Shown: in pieces, positions 15,624 to 25,500 of the stretch
How the letters are laid out: each line of letters opens with the position of its first letter
Numbering within the stretch: position 1 is the stretch's first letter
Assembly: GCA_040883315.1 (NCBI GenBank)
Contig: JBFLKU010000019.1
Span: 62,001-126,000, forward strand
Direction: 5' to 3'
Length of the DNA stretch: 64,000 nucleotides
From: JAFGUF01 sp040883315
GTDB taxonomy: Bacteria > Bacillota > Clostridia > Christensenellales > UMGS416
Translations under genes and position numbers: made by a program
The notes under the pieces: model-generated
Told to the model about the DNA's origin: nothing
The model's input: only the letters and a program-made list of their open reading frames with translations
The model's database searches: none

Positions 15624-18071
15624 ATGGCGAAGAAAAACCAAATTGTAAGAAACGAAACAATTATCAATAGATCCCTTGAAGAGGTTATGCACAATTCTAT
15701 GCTGCCATATGCAGAGTATGTTGTTATGGAGCGTGCTATTCCAAGAGTGGAAGATGGGCTTAAACCTGTACAAAGACGTATTCTTTATACTATGAGAGAG
15801 CTGCAAAACTACCCTGACAGACCCCACAAAAAATCTGCACGTGTTGCCGGCGACTGCATGGGTAAATATCACCCACACGGTGACTCATCCATATATGATG
15901 CAATGGTTCGCATGGCACAGGATTTTTCTTTTCGCTCCCCTTTGGTAGATGGTCACGGTAACTTCGGCTCAATAGACGGAGACTCCCCTGCTGCTATGCG
16001 TTATACCGAGGTGAGAATGACACCCCTTGCGCTAGAACTTCTGCGAGATATCGAAAAAGACACTGTTTCCTTTTCGCTAAACTTTGATGATACGCTAAAA
16101 GAGCCTGACATGCTGCCGGGTCGTTTCCCAAATCTTTTGGTAAACGGTGCAATGGGCATTGCTGTTGGTCTGGCAACGAATATACCTCCGCATAACCTAG
16201 GCGAAGTGATAGACGGCACAATTGCACAAATTGATAATCCTGATATTACGCTGGATGAGCTGATGGAGATTATTCCAGGCCCCGATTTCCCAACAGGGGG
16301 CTATATGATAGGAAACGACGGAGCACGTGAAGCATACAGAAGAGGAAAAGGCAAGGTTGTTATTCGTGCAAAGACCACAATAGAAAAACTTTCAGGCGGA
16401 AAATCAAACATCGTAATTACAGAAATACCATATCAAGTAAACAAAGCAAGTATGCTGGAAAAAATACTGAAACTATCAGAGCAGAAAAAAGGCATATTGT
16501 CTTTTATTAATGATATTCGCGATGAATCCGACAGAACAGGTATGCGTGCAGTTATTGAAGTGAAAAAAGACGGTGACGCAAACAAAATACTACAGTATCT
16601 ATATAAGTATTCTGACCTGCAGACCAATTTTGGTGTAAACATGGTAGCTATCGCAGATAGTAAACCTATGCTGCTTAACCTTAAACAAATACTTCACTTC
16701 TACATTGAGCATCAAAAAGACGTAGTTACGCGCCGTACAAAGTTCGATTTGGAAAAAGCACAGGCAAGAGAACATATAGTTCTTGGTCTTCTGACTGCAA
16801 TAGCAAACATTGATGAAGTAGTAAAAATAATTAAAACATCTCAATCCACTCAAGATGCCAAAAGAAACCTGATGAAAACCTTTGAGCTATCCGGAATACA
16901 GGCACAGGCAATATTAGACATGCGTCTTGCAAGGCTGGCAGCACTAGAGGTGGAAAAGCTTCAGGAAGAGCTAGTAGCCTTACAAAAGCTGATTGCCAAG
17001 CTAAAGGGCATCCTTCGCTCCAATACCAAGCTGATGAATGTGATAAAAAAAGAATTGCTTGAAATTCAAAAACATTATGCTACAACCAGAAGAACAAGAA
17101 TAGTGAAGGCAGAGGACAAACAGCTGCCAAGTGCAGAGGATTTTGTTCTGGTTGAGCCTATTGTATCCACCGTAACTAAAAATGGATTTGTTAAGCGCAT
17201 GCTAGACAATTCATATAAGCGCTCTGATACATCTGCTCAAATGGACGATTTATCAGGCAGCGACATTCCGATATCAATATTTGAAGGCACTACAGCAGAG
17301 ACCATACTAGTCTTTACAAATAAAGGACAGTGCTACAGAATAAATGCCAGCGATTTACCGGAGAAAAAATGGAAAGAAAAAGGACTTCACTTGTCTTCCC
17401 TAATAAATGGATTTGGCAAAGAAGAGCGAGTGGTAGGTACATTCAATTATGATAAAATTCCTAACTCAGGCTCAATTATATTCGTCACGAAAAATGGATT
17501 GACTAAAAAGTGTGAAATTTCTGAATTTGACACCAGAACCAGAAAAATAGTAGCATGCGGACTGAATCCTGATGATGAAGTTGCATGGGCAGGCCCTGCA
17601 AAGCGTGGAATGACCATACTGGTCATCACAAAAACCAGCATGGCTCTAAATATGCGTCAGTCCCAGATATCCACTATGGGCAGGTCTGCAAAGGGAGTTA
17701 AGGCAATTGACCTAGTAGGCGATGATTGCGTAATAGGAGCCTTTATGGATGCTGACAACAGCGAGATAATCCTGCTGTCGGACAATGGATACGGAAAGAG
17801 AATGATGGGGATAAATTTCTCTCCTCAAAATAGAGGCGGTAAAGGAATAAAATCATTCAGTTTCAATTCTAATGGCTCAAACGGCAAATATTTAGTAGCT
17901 GCTATTCAGATAGACCAGACAGAGGATATAGTAGTTCATCAAAAATCAGGTGAAGTAAAAATACTCTCCAGCGATGAATTCGATCAAGAGAGCACAAAAG
18001 GAAGCGGAAAACCTGTTGTAATTACTGTGCTTGGCGACCAAATTACAAAAGTATATAAACATTTAAAATAA
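15624..18071 (+). CDS. Type IIA DNA topoisomerase subunit A (GyrA/ParC)
   Basis: DNA-cleaving subunit, 815 residues. The catalytic tyrosine is Y127 in AAMRYTEVRM. The quinolone region reads KYHPHGDSSIYDAM, with Ser88 and Asp92, the pair usual in drug-susceptible enzymes. The core resembles GyrA (DGHGNFGSIDGDS) but other stretches are closer to ParC (NFDDTLKEPDMLP, GPDFPTGGYM). The C-terminal beta-pinwheel holds QNRGGKG at about 735-741, one residue away from the canonical GyrA box QRRGGKG needed for DNA wrapping. AAGGAG precedes the ATG, one base after the B-subunit stop. A gyrase-like activity is my preference, but the assignment is not secure. Confidence 0.93.
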   Translation: MAKKNQIVRNETIINRSLEEVMHNSMLPYAEYVVMERAIPRVEDGLKPVQRRILYTMRELQNYPDRPHKKSARVAGDCMGKYHPHGDSSIYDAMVRMAQDFSFRSPLVDGHGNFGSIDGDSPAAMRYTEVRMTPLALELLRDIEKDTVSFSLNFDDTLKEPDMLPGRFPNLLVNGAMGIAVGLATNIPPHNLGEVIDGTIAQIDNPDITLDELMEIIPGPDFPTGGYMIGNDGAREAYRRGKGKVVIRAKTTIEKLSGGKSNIVITEIPYQVNKASMLEKILKLSEQKKGILSFINDIRDESDRTGMRAVIEVKKDGDANKILQYLYKYSDLQTNFGVNMVAIADSKPMLLNLKQILHFYIEHQKDVVTRRTKFDLEKAQAREHIVLGLLTAIANIDEVVKIIKTSQSTQDAKRNLMKTFELSGIQAQAILDMRLARLAALEVEKLQEELVALQKLIAKLKGILRSNTKLMNVIKKELLEIQKHYATTRRTRIVKAEDKQLPSAEDFVLVEPIVSTVTKNGFVKRMLDNSYKRSDTSAQMDDLSGSDIPISIFEGTTAETILVFTNKGQCYRINASDLPEKKWKEKGLHLSSLINGFGKEERVVGTFNYDKIPNSGSIIFVTKNGLTKKCEISEFDTRTRKIVACGLNPDDEVAWAGPAKRGMTILVITKTSMALNMRQSQISTMGRSAKGVKAIDLVGDDCVIGAFMDADNSEIILLSDNGYGKRMMGINFSPQNRGGKGIKSFSFNSNGSNGKYLVAAIQIDQTEDIVVHQKSGEVKILSSDEFDQESTKGSGKPVVITVLGDQITKVYKHLK

Positions 18072-18091
18072 TAAATACTAAAATATTTTAT

Positions 18092-18138
18092 AAGATTTCA
18101 TTGTTTTTGTGTATCACCTTCAATGAAATCTTTTTTAT
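18092..18138 (+). terminator. Terminator after the topoisomerase operon
   Basis: Long stem AAGATTTCATTG with CAATGAAATCTT across a 17-base loop, followed by a run of T residues. Confidence 0.85.
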
Positions 18139-18176
18139 TACATTAATGAAAACATCTTTTTATAAGACTATTTGCG

Positions 18177-18199
18177 CTCTTTTTCTACTAGAAAAAGAG
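18177..18199. other. AT-rich hairpin between topoisomerase genes and tRNA promoter
   Basis: A perfect palindromic stem CTCTTTTTC / GAAAAAGAG with a five-base loop. It lacks a following T run on the plus strand. It may be a second terminator or a structural element; no function is assigned. Confidence 0.4.
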
Positions 18200-18277
18200 A
18201 TGATAATTTCGTTTTTTTGCATCATAAAATTATTGTGTTTTTTGTTGAAAAAATAACAAAAAACTTGGCAAAAAGCA

Positions 18278-18306
18278 TTGACAATTATAATTTTGTATAA
18301 TATAAT
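18278..18306 (+). promoter_or_regulatory. Consensus promoter of the tRNA cluster
   Basis: TTGACA (18278-18283) and TATAAT (18301-18306) separated by exactly 17 bases, a perfect sigma-A consensus. Transcription would start near 18313, 40 bases before the first tRNA, consistent with strong stable-RNA expression. Confidence 0.92.
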
Positions 18307-18352
18307 AATCTAGCGTTCGAGATAACGCAACATGCAGATGAAGTAATAACCT

Positions 18353-18428
18353 GGGAGCATAGCTCAGCTGGGAGAGCACCTGCCTTACAAGCAGGGGGTC
18401 GTTGGTTCGAGCCCAACTGTTCCCACCA
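18353..18428 (+). tRNA. tRNA-Val(TAC)
   Basis: A 76-base tRNA with acceptor GGGAGCA/TGTTCCC, encoded CCA, T-arm GGTTCGAGCC and anticodon loop CTTACAA giving TAC. First tRNA of a six-gene cluster. Confidence 0.97.
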
Positions 18429-18463
18429 ATATTACTCTCTGCATTATCTTTATAGGTCAAAAT

Positions 18464-18540
18464 GGCCCGGTAGTTCAGATGGTTAGAATGCCAGCCTGTC
18501 ACGCTGGAGGTCGAGGGTTCGAGCCCCTTCCGGGTCGCCA
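18464..18540 (+). tRNA. tRNA-Asp(GTC)
   Basis: A 77-base tRNA with acceptor GGCCCGG/CCGGGTC, G discriminator, encoded CCA and anticodon GTC within CCTGTCACG. Confidence 0.97.
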
Positions 18541-18544
18541 CCTT

Positions 18545-18620
18545 GCCTCGGTAGCTCAGTCGGTAGAGCAAGGGACTGAAAATCCCTGTGTCGACAGTTC
18601 GATTCTGTCCTGAGGCACCA
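18545..18620 (+). tRNA. tRNA-Phe(GAA)
   Basis: A 76-base tRNA with acceptor GCCTCGG/CTGAGGC, encoded CCA and anticodon loop CTGAAAA giving GAA. Confidence 0.97.
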
Positions 18621-18633
18621 AAAAAGAGAATAT

Positions 18634-18709
18634 GCGGGAATAGCTCAATTGGTAGAGCGTCGCCTTGCCATGGCGAAGGTTGCGAGTTCGAGTCTCGTTT
18701 TCCGCTCCA
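18634..18709 (+). tRNA. tRNA-Gly(GCC)
   Basis: A 76-base tRNA with acceptor GCGGGAA/TTCCGC region, encoded CCA and anticodon loop TTGCCAT giving GCC. Confidence 0.97.
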
Positions 18710-18714
18710 TAGAT

Positions 18715-18788
18715 GGCGCCATAGCCAAGCGGTAAGGCAAGGGTCTGCAACATCCTCATCACCAGTTCGATTCTGGTTGGCGCCTCCA
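18715..18788 (+). tRNA. tRNA-Cys(GCA)
   Basis: A 74-base tRNA with acceptor GGCGCCA/TTGGCGCC, encoded CCA and anticodon loop CTGCAAC giving GCA. The anticodon stem includes one G-T pair. Confidence 0.96.
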
Positions 18789-18807
18789 TTAAAAATTAAT
18801 ATTATTT

Positions 18808-18895
18808 GCCGAAGTGGCGGAATAGGTAGACGCAAGGGACTTAAAATCCCTCGATTGAATAAATCGTGCCGGTTCGAGTCCGGCCTTCGGCACCA
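18808..18895 (+). tRNA. tRNA-Leu(TAA)
   Basis: An 88-base leucine tRNA with long variable arm, acceptor GCCGAAG/CTTCGGC, encoded CCA and anticodon loop CTTAAAA giving TAA (reads UUA). Its acceptor and T arms match the tRNA-Leu(CAA) at 5.4 kb. Confidence 0.97.
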
Positions 18896-18926
18896 GGTGA
18901 CTTCCATATGGAAAGTCACCTTTTTA
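18895..18926 (+). terminator. Terminator of the tRNA cluster
   Basis: Hairpin AGGTGACTTCC with GGAAAGTCACCT (one bulged base) followed by T residues, starting at the last base of the tRNA-Leu CCA end. Confidence 0.88.
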
Positions 18927-19031
18927 GTATCTGAAAACAATTTCACATTTCAAACAAATTCAAAACAAAATGTTTATTAAAAAGCTAGTAGTTTATATAG
19001 TATTCACTACATCAATATGAGGTGAAAAAAA

Positions 19032-19625
19032 ATGACAAAAATAAAAATGAGTTCTAGTGTTGAACATTTTATAAATACAGAAACAAAATGGAAGGATGAA
19101 TTTATTAAATTAAGGGATATTCTTCTGGACAGCGAAATGAAAGAAGAGATAAAATGGGGCAAGCCATGTTACACAATAAATGGCAAAAACGTTGTTTTGA
19201 TGCACGGCTTCAAGGACTACTGTGCACTACTATTTATAAAGGGTTCATTGCTGAAAGATGATGACAAAATTCTTGTTCAGCAAACTGAAAATGTTCAAGC
19301 AGGCAGACAAATTCGTTTTACAAGCACAGAACAAATAGACAAATTGTCAAAAACAATTAAAAAATATATAGATGAGGCAATAGCTCTGGAAAAGACCGGA
19401 GCAGAGATAGCGTATAAAAAAACAGATGACTGCCCTATCCCACCTGAACTTGTTGATAAATTTGCTGATTTGCCTACGCTTCAAAAAGCATTTGAAAGCC
19501 TAACTCCCGGAAGACAGAGAGCTTATATATATTATTTTAATCAAGCAAAGCAAAGCAAAACGAGAACTGCAAGAATAGAAAAATATGTACAGAAAATTTT
19601 TGATGGCAAGGGTATAAACGATTAG
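19032..19625 (+). CDS. YdeI/DUF1801 family protein
   Basis: A 197-residue soluble protein of the YdeI family. The N-terminal part (about residues 15-125) is a DUF1801-like domain with the motifs MKEEIKWGKPCY and KDYCALLFIKGSLL; the C-terminal part carries the OmdA/YdeI signature FESLTPGRQRAYIYYFNQAK with TRTARIEKYV. Relatives are linked to resistance to bacteriocins or stress in some species, but the biochemical role is not established. A good GAGGTG lies before the ATG. It stands alone after the tRNA cluster and converges on a DUF3784 gene. Confidence 0.88.
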   Translation: MTKIKMSSSVEHFINTETKWKDEFIKLRDILLDSEMKEEIKWGKPCYTINGKNVVLMHGFKDYCALLFIKGSLLKDDDKILVQQTENVQAGRQIRFTSTEQIDKLSKTIKKYIDEAIALEKTGAEIAYKKTDDCPIPPELVDKFADLPTLQKAFESLTPGRQRAYIYYFNQAKQSKTRTARIEKYVQKIFDGKGIND

Positions 19626-19690
19626 GATATTATTAATTGTAATTTGCATCTGTACGTTTTTAAAATATAGATAAGGCAGTGCTTCGCTTT

Positions 19691-20014
19691 CTACTTCATC
19701 ACTCTATTATCGGTATTCAAAAACACTATGCCCCCTACTATCAGTATGCCCTCTGCGCCCATTCCTGCCCATGTAATCCATTCCGTCATATCAGACAAAG
19801 CAAATACCGCAACAGCCATCAAAAGCCATACAGCGGCAAGGAGATACAAAAAATACCCCATATATAGGCAGAGCTTGTCTATGTCATATTTTTCTTTTTC
19901 TTCTTTAGAAAGTGTATTATATCCAGAAATAAGCCATGTTACTTTTTTCACCTGTATAAATAACCCTATCCCAAATAATAATAGTGCAATTGCTAAATAA
20001 ATGTATCCTATCAT
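19691..20014 (-). CDS. DUF3784 family small membrane protein
   Basis: A 107-residue protein with three predicted membrane segments (about residues 3-20, 49-70 and 80-97). The motif SGYNTLSKEEKEKYDIDKL after the first segment is the DUF3784 signature. Function is unknown for this family. GGAGG precedes the ATG. It is convergent with the YdeI-like gene and has no clear partner. Confidence 0.85.
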   Translation of the reverse strand: MIGYIYLAIALLLFGIGLFIQVKKVTWLISGYNTLSKEEKEKYDIDKLCLYMGYFLYLLAAVWLLMAVAVFALSDMTEWITWAGMGAEGILIVGGIVFLNTDNRVMK

Positions 20015-20101
20015 AATTTGCCTCCAATTTCGTAGTCAAAAGTATATATAAATCTTCGATTAAACGAAACAACCGTATAGAATAACCTAATAATATAATA
20101 A

Positions 20102-20131
20102 CAAAAAAGAGACTGTAAAAACAGTCCCTTT
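20102..20131 (-). terminator. Terminator after gap
   Basis: On the minus strand GGGACTGT pairs with ACAGTCTC across a short T loop, followed by T residues, about 20 bases after the gap stop codon. Confidence 0.85.
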
Positions 20132-20152
20132 ATTTAAATACTTTGTATTAAA

Positions 20153-21169
20153 TTATTGTGCGTCTATTTTTGACATGTGAAGAATCAAATCTATAACTTT
20201 GTTTGAATAACCCCACTCATTGTCATACCATGATACAACCTTAACGAATTTGTCTGATAATTGGATACCAGCATCAGCATCAAAGATAGAAGTACGTGCA
20301 TCACCGATGAAATCAGATGAAACAACCATTTCTTCTGTATATCCTAGCACGCCTTTCATTGAGCCTTCTGAAGCAGCTTTCATAGCAGCTTTAATTTCAT
20401 CATATGTAGCAGCTTTTTTTAATTTAACTGTCAAGTCAACTACTGATACGTCCAATGTAGGAACACGCATAGACATACCTGTCAGTTTGCCGTTTAGCTC
20501 TGGGATAACTACGCCAACAGCTATAGCAGCACCTGTTGATGAAGGAATGATGTTGCCTGATGCAGCACGTCCGCCTCTCCAGTCTTTCTTTGAAGGACCG
20601 TCAACTGTCTTTTGTGTGCCAGTTGTTGAGTGGATAGTTGTCATTAAGCCTTCTTCCATGCCGAAATTATCATTGATAACTTTTGCTATAGGAGCCAAGC
20701 AGTTTGTTGTGCATGAAGCGTTTGATACAACTTTCATATCTTTTGTATATGTGTCGTCATTTACGCCCATAACAAACATAGGTGTTTCTTTGTCCTTTGC
20801 AGGAGCAGAGATAATAACCTTTTTAGCACCACCTGCGAAGTGAGCAGATGCCTTTTCTGTAGTTGTGAAGATACCTGTAGATTCTACAACGTAATCAGCT
20901 CCGCACTCGCCCCATGGGATTTCAGCTGGATTCATGCATGCATAGAACTTTACTTCTTCTCCGTTTACTACGATTGCATCGTCTTTTACTTCGATTTCGC
21001 CTTCAAATCTTCCGTGGATTGTGTCATATCTTAGCATGTATGCCATGTAATCTGGTGACATGAATGGATCATTAACACCTGTAACTATGATATCAGGGTT
21101 TTGTAGAGCTACTCTGAATACCAAACGTCCGATACGACCAAAACCGTTAATACCGACTTTTGTTGCCAT
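20153..21169 (-). CDS. gap: Glyceraldehyde-3-phosphate dehydrogenase, type I
   Basis: Cytosolic glycolytic enzyme that oxidises glyceraldehyde 3-phosphate to 1,3-bisphosphoglycerate with NAD. The 338-residue protein has the N-terminal Rossmann motif VGINGFGRIGRLVFR, the active-site SNASCTTNCLAP (catalytic Cys near residue 152), the conserved HSTTGTQKTVDGPSKKDWRGG region and the C-terminal WYDNEWGYSNKVIDL. Length and motifs are normal. GGAGG precedes the ATG. It is monocistronic: there is no pgk or tpi next to it, and a terminator lies on each side. Confidence 0.98.
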   Translation of the reverse strand: MATKVGINGFGRIGRLVFRVALQNPDIIVTGVNDPFMSPDYMAYMLRYDTIHGRFEGEIEVKDDAIVVNGEEVKFYACMNPAEIPWGECGADYVVESTGIFTTTEKASAHFAGGAKKVIISAPAKDKETPMFVMGVNDDTYTKDMKVVSNASCTTNCLAPIAKVINDNFGMEEGLMTTIHSTTGTQKTVDGPSKKDWRGGRAASGNIIPSSTGAAIAVGVVIPELNGKLTGMSMRVPTLDVSVVDLTVKLKKAATYDEIKAAMKAASEGSMKGVLGYTEEMVVSSDFIGDARTSIFDADAGIQLSDKFVKVVSWYDNEWGYSNKVIDLILHMSKIDAQ

Positions 21170-21294
21170 TTTTATTCCTCCATAAAAATTAAATATTTAA
21201 ACTAAGTGATAAGTTCACATAATTTGCTATTGTTATTATACATAAAATATGCATTTCTTACAAGCGAAAGTAAACATTAATTTAAATGATTGTT

Positions 21295-21322
21295 AAAAAA
21301 AAGACGATATTCATATCGTCTC
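21295..21322 (-). terminator. Terminator after the NlpC/P60 gene
   Basis: On the minus strand AGACGATAT pairs with ATATCGTCT around a two-base centre, followed by a run of T residues. Confidence 0.85.
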
Positions 21323-21336
21323 TTATCATTTATTTG

Positions 21337-22578
21337 TTAATTGAGAATGCGTCTTCCCCACGAAAATCTCGCTGTAAACCAGCCGTTTTCTTTGGTTAGT
21401 GAATCTATCACCACTTCACTCACTCCAATTGTTTCGTTAACGTGAATGAAATTCCCATCACCTAAATATATGCCTACATGATCAGCCAGATTTCCGTCCG
21501 TCATGTTGATATCAAAGAATACCAAGTCGCCCTTTTGCAGCTCTGCTCGGTCATTCACTTTTGTGCCGTAGTTTTCATATTTTTTCAAAAATGTTGTGTC
21601 CGGCAATGTTATGCCTACCAGTCCGTATACATAGCAGATGAACCCTGCACAGTCAAATGCGTCCGGGCCTTTTGCTCCATAAACATATGGTGAGCCCAAA
21701 TATTGCTTTGCCAGCTCAACTACATCTTCACCTTTCGGATCACTTTTCACAATTATTATGCTTTCGTTGCTGTTTGTTGTAATCTGTCTTCTTGCTGATT
21801 GTTCATCAATGGCATTATCCGAATACAATAACTCCAGTGTTTCAATATCTGCAATTCCATTGGCTGTCAGTCCACTTACCTTTTGAAAGTATTTTACTGC
21901 TTCTTTTGTTTTGCTGCCATAGTTGCCGTCAATTTCAAATGAATAGTATCCCAGCTCCGAAAGCCTTGCCTGCATCGGCACTACGTTTTCGCTGATTGTT
22001 CCAGGATATAGAGCAGTAACTATATATTCTGAAAAGAGTAAATCCCACGTGTTTTGATCCACTATTCCGGTAGCTTTCAAATAACTGGACTTTTGAAAAG
22101 CAACGACTGCCTTTTGTGTCACCGTTCCAAAGTATCCTGTTACATGTTCATAGTTATAAAACCCAAGCTCTATCAGCCTAGTTTGAATCAATGCTATATC
22201 AGCACATTCCATTCCTAGGGAATAGCTGGTCTCTTTTGCTTTTGTGTCGCCGCTCTCGATTAATATATTTTCAGTGCTTTCAGACATCAATGCAGCCCAA
22301 GTTGCAGGTCCTGTTATTCCATCAACCTTCAGCTTGTTGTCCTCTTGAAATCTTTTAACGGCGTTTTCTGTAATGACTCCATAATATCCTGTTATTTCGT
22401 CATATTCAAAATAACCCTTATCTTTTAATAATTGCTGCAGTAATGCCACATTGTCAGATTTATCGCCTCTTTTAATCAGCTCTTCTTGTGCATATATTGT
22501 ACTGCTAAATAAAAATATCAAAACTATTAATATAGTTATTGTTTTTGATATCATTGTGTTTTTCAAATTTTCCTCCAT
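21337..22578 (-). CDS. NlpC/P60 wall hydrolase with three peptidoglycan-binding repeats
   Basis: Exported cell-wall endopeptidase, 413 residues. A signal peptide (hydrophobic core near residues 11-28, ending STIYA) is followed by three PG_binding_1 repeats (about 32-97, 115-180 and 190-252), each with an ALLQQLL/ALIQTRL-like helix and an FQ motif. The C-terminal NlpC/P60 domain has the catalytic FDCAGF (Cys near 308) and ADHVGIYLGDGNFIHV (His). It starts nine bases after the SpoIID-like gene stop. ATG at 22578 or a TTG four codons later (after GGAGG) could be the true start. The pair is likely co-transcribed and acts on peptidoglycan turnover. Confidence 0.93.
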   Translation of the reverse strand: MEENLKNTMISKTITILIVLIFLFSSTIYAQEELIKRGDKSDNVALLQQLLKDKGYFEYDEITGYYGVITENAVKRFQEDNKLKVDGITGPATWAALMSESTENILIESGDTKAKETSYSLGMECADIALIQTRLIELGFYNYEHVTGYFGTVTQKAVVAFQKSSYLKATGIVDQNTWDLLFSEYIVTALYPGTISENVVPMQARLSELGYYSFEIDGNYGSKTKEAVKYFQKVSGLTANGIADIETLELLYSDNAIDEQSARRQITTNSNESIIIVKSDPKGEDVVELAKQYLGSPYVYGAKGPDAFDCAGFICYVYGLVGITLPDTTFLKKYENYGTKVNDRAELQKGDLVFFDINMTDGNLADHVGIYLGDGNFIHVNETIGVSEVVIDSLTKENGWFTARFSWGRRILN

Positions 22579-22587
22579 GTATAACCT

Positions 22588-25500
22588 TTATTTCAGGTCT
22601 ACATATGCCTTGGATATGTATCCAACGCTTCCTTTATAGTTTATTTTATAAAAACCGTTTTCTTCACCAATTATTGTGACTGCTGTATTATGGGCGAGCG
22701 AACCAATTTGTTCATATGTCAGCCCCGGTCCTTTTCTCACACGCAATGATGTCGCCGTTGTCACGCCTTGGTCGCTTAACTCCACAAAGCCTGCATTATC
22801 AACAGATACGTATTTTCCACTTATCCAGCCTTCTTTTCCTTCAAAATTGATTTTGTACCAGCCGTCTTTTTCTGCCAGTAGAGCATGTGTGGTTCCTACC
22901 TTCACAACGCCTATTCTGGTATAGCTGGTGTTGCTTCCGGTTCGCACACTCAGGTATGTGCAGTCAACTATAGTTCCCACTGTTTCGCTGCTCGTGCTAA
23001 CTACAACATAATTGCTGCTTACATATCCGGAAAGTCCGCCGTATTCTATCTTCATCCAGCCACTCGATAAAGTCTGCAGCACTTTCAATTTTGCACCATT
23101 TGGCACATAGCCTACAATAGATGAAGTTGTATTTGCTTCACTTCGAATTCTTAATCTTGTAGATGTCTCAAGCTTAACAGTTCCTGTAACAACCGTATCT
23201 TCGGTTCCTCCGTTTGCCATGCTGTCGCCCGTTTCATCCTCTTGAACGCCATCATATATCACATAGTCGTCTATTACATAGCCTAGTATTGTTTCGTAAT
23301 TAATATAGAGCCATCCGTCATCTCTGTCTTCTAATATCGTAATTTCTGTCCCGTTTGGAATGTAGCCTAGAATCGATGCTTGTGTTGAGGCATCATTCCT
23401 GATTCTAAGAAGCGACGTACCGCCTGTATTTACCGTTCCTGTCATCTCGTCGTCTGCTCCAGGGTCTGCTGTAGCAGTCGGAGACGGCGATGCCGTAGGT
23501 GTCTGTGTTGCAGTCTCAGTAGGCGAAGGAGACGGAGAAACTGTTACTGTCGGCTCTGGACTAGGTGTTGGCGATGGTGTCACTGTCACTTCTGCGGATG
23601 TAGTCTCTGTAGGTGAAGCTGTCACCTCATCCGATGTCGTCGGTGTGGGCGACGGCGATGCCGTAGCATCCTCTGATGGTGATGGAGATGGTGTATCCGT
23701 TGGTGCTGCAGATGTTTCTGCAGGAGCTGTGGAAATATCAGGTGAAGTAGTCGGTGCTTCAGTTGGTGTAGCTGTAGGCTCCACTACTGCATCCCCCACC
23801 TGCACTAAGTATTCAGATGAACACCAGCCGACATTGTTTTTAGTGTCTATCACCTTAAACCATTCAGCGCTTTCATCCAGCTTTTTCACTTTTTCGCCGT
23901 CCAGCATTTCTCTTATAATGTTATTTGCTATAACATGGTCTGTACGAAGGTTCAGCTTTGATGTATCTACTTCAAATATACCGCCATGATATTGCACATC
24001 TGAATAAACCAGTGTGGGCTCTGTTTCAATATTTGATATCACCAAATAGTCCTTGGACATATATCCTGATATCTTCAGGGATGGGATATATACATTGCAC
24101 CAGTCAGCAACCGATATCACATATATTTCAACACTTCTATCAATAGATTTTATTACGCTGTAGCTAGTGGATGGACCTTTGCGCACGTTCACACCATCTG
24201 TGGTAGTGCGTGCTGTCATAGTCGGCATAGTCACTTCATCCGGAAGCTCAGCCTCCACCATGCTAAAATCAGTCAATACTGTACCATGATAATAAAAATC
24301 AAGTATCTGTACATATGTCCAGCCTTCGTTTGCCATCTGCTGTGCTCCGCGCTGGCTCATGCCTATTCCATGACCGTATCTTCCAGCCACCAAAACCCAC
24401 TGATCTTCGTCAGTATTTTCTCGCACGCTTAGTATTTTGTGGTATTTCAAGTATGATGAATCCGATGCAAACTTCTCCTGAAGCGTTGCATAATCCAAGG
24501 TAACCGTCACTTTATGTCCGTCAACTGTTGGGTCGTCATTTCCTTGATCCAGCAAGGTCTCATCATAGTTTATTTTTTCTTCTAATACATATCCTGTGAT
24601 ATCACCGGCTGTTATCTTTAGCCAGCCAGTATCAAGATATTCTGTAATTGTTACTGCTGTCGTGCCCGTAATAGCGTTTTCAACACTGGAATCCAGAGAT
24701 GCTTCCTGATACACAGAAACATATTCTTCTGTCGTTCCTATCACTGTGCCTGGTATCTCCAGCTCCTGCGGCGTTTCAGCAGGCAGCTCATATGGTGCTA
24801 GCTCCACATATATTTTCATCACATAGCCAGTAATATTTCCATATTTAATTGCTAGCCAGTCATCATCTCGCACATCATATACATCAAGAGTTTCTCCGTT
24901 GCCAATATATCCTGCAATAGAGTAGCTGGTGGATGGACCGCTCCTTATTCTCATTCTGTCGGATGACTGGAGCTTTACGACACCAGTTGTGATGAGCGAA
25001 AGCTCTTCCTGCGTTCCAACAGGAATTGTGCCATTTCCACTATAGTCTATTAATGCAGTTACATCAATTTTTGTAAACTGATATGAACCTGCAGGATACT
25101 CGCCATATGAAGTTGGAGGCGGAATGGTATGCGGATTAAGGGATTCAATTCCCTTTATAGTAATATCTGATGCAGAAGCAGTTATGCCGCCTTTAGCCAG
25201 CTGTGCCACAGAAAGCTGCCTAATCATCAAATCCAGTCTGCTGTCTAATTTATTTGTAGTTGTTACAGTCTTTGGAAAAAAGAACTCAAATTTCGGACTT
25301 GCCGGGTTTGCCTTGTCGTATGGGTCGTCCTTTAGCTCGTGGTAGTAATTAACGCTGCCCCATTTTGGCTTTCTAGTCATAGTTTGCCCGCCGTTGCTGG
25401 CTGAGTATACACCATCTGCAAATGCCGAACCCCAAAGCATAGCCTGACCAGCTGTAGCGTTTACAGCCTCCACTACCCTAGCATCTCTATCAGGATTGTA

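Noticed and set aside
18230..18980. Long open frames over the tRNA cluster (minus 18230-18946, minus 18556-18789, plus 18588-18980)
   Set aside because: They translate tRNA sequence on either strand (phrases such as FESG or RKGLEPSTSSV recur in tRNA-derived false proteins). The six tRNAs explain the region.
23450..23800. Repetitive stretch that could resemble a CRISPR or minisatellite
   Set aside because: The repeats are short, irregular and in frame; they encode the Thr/Pro/Ser linker of the SpoIID-like protein.
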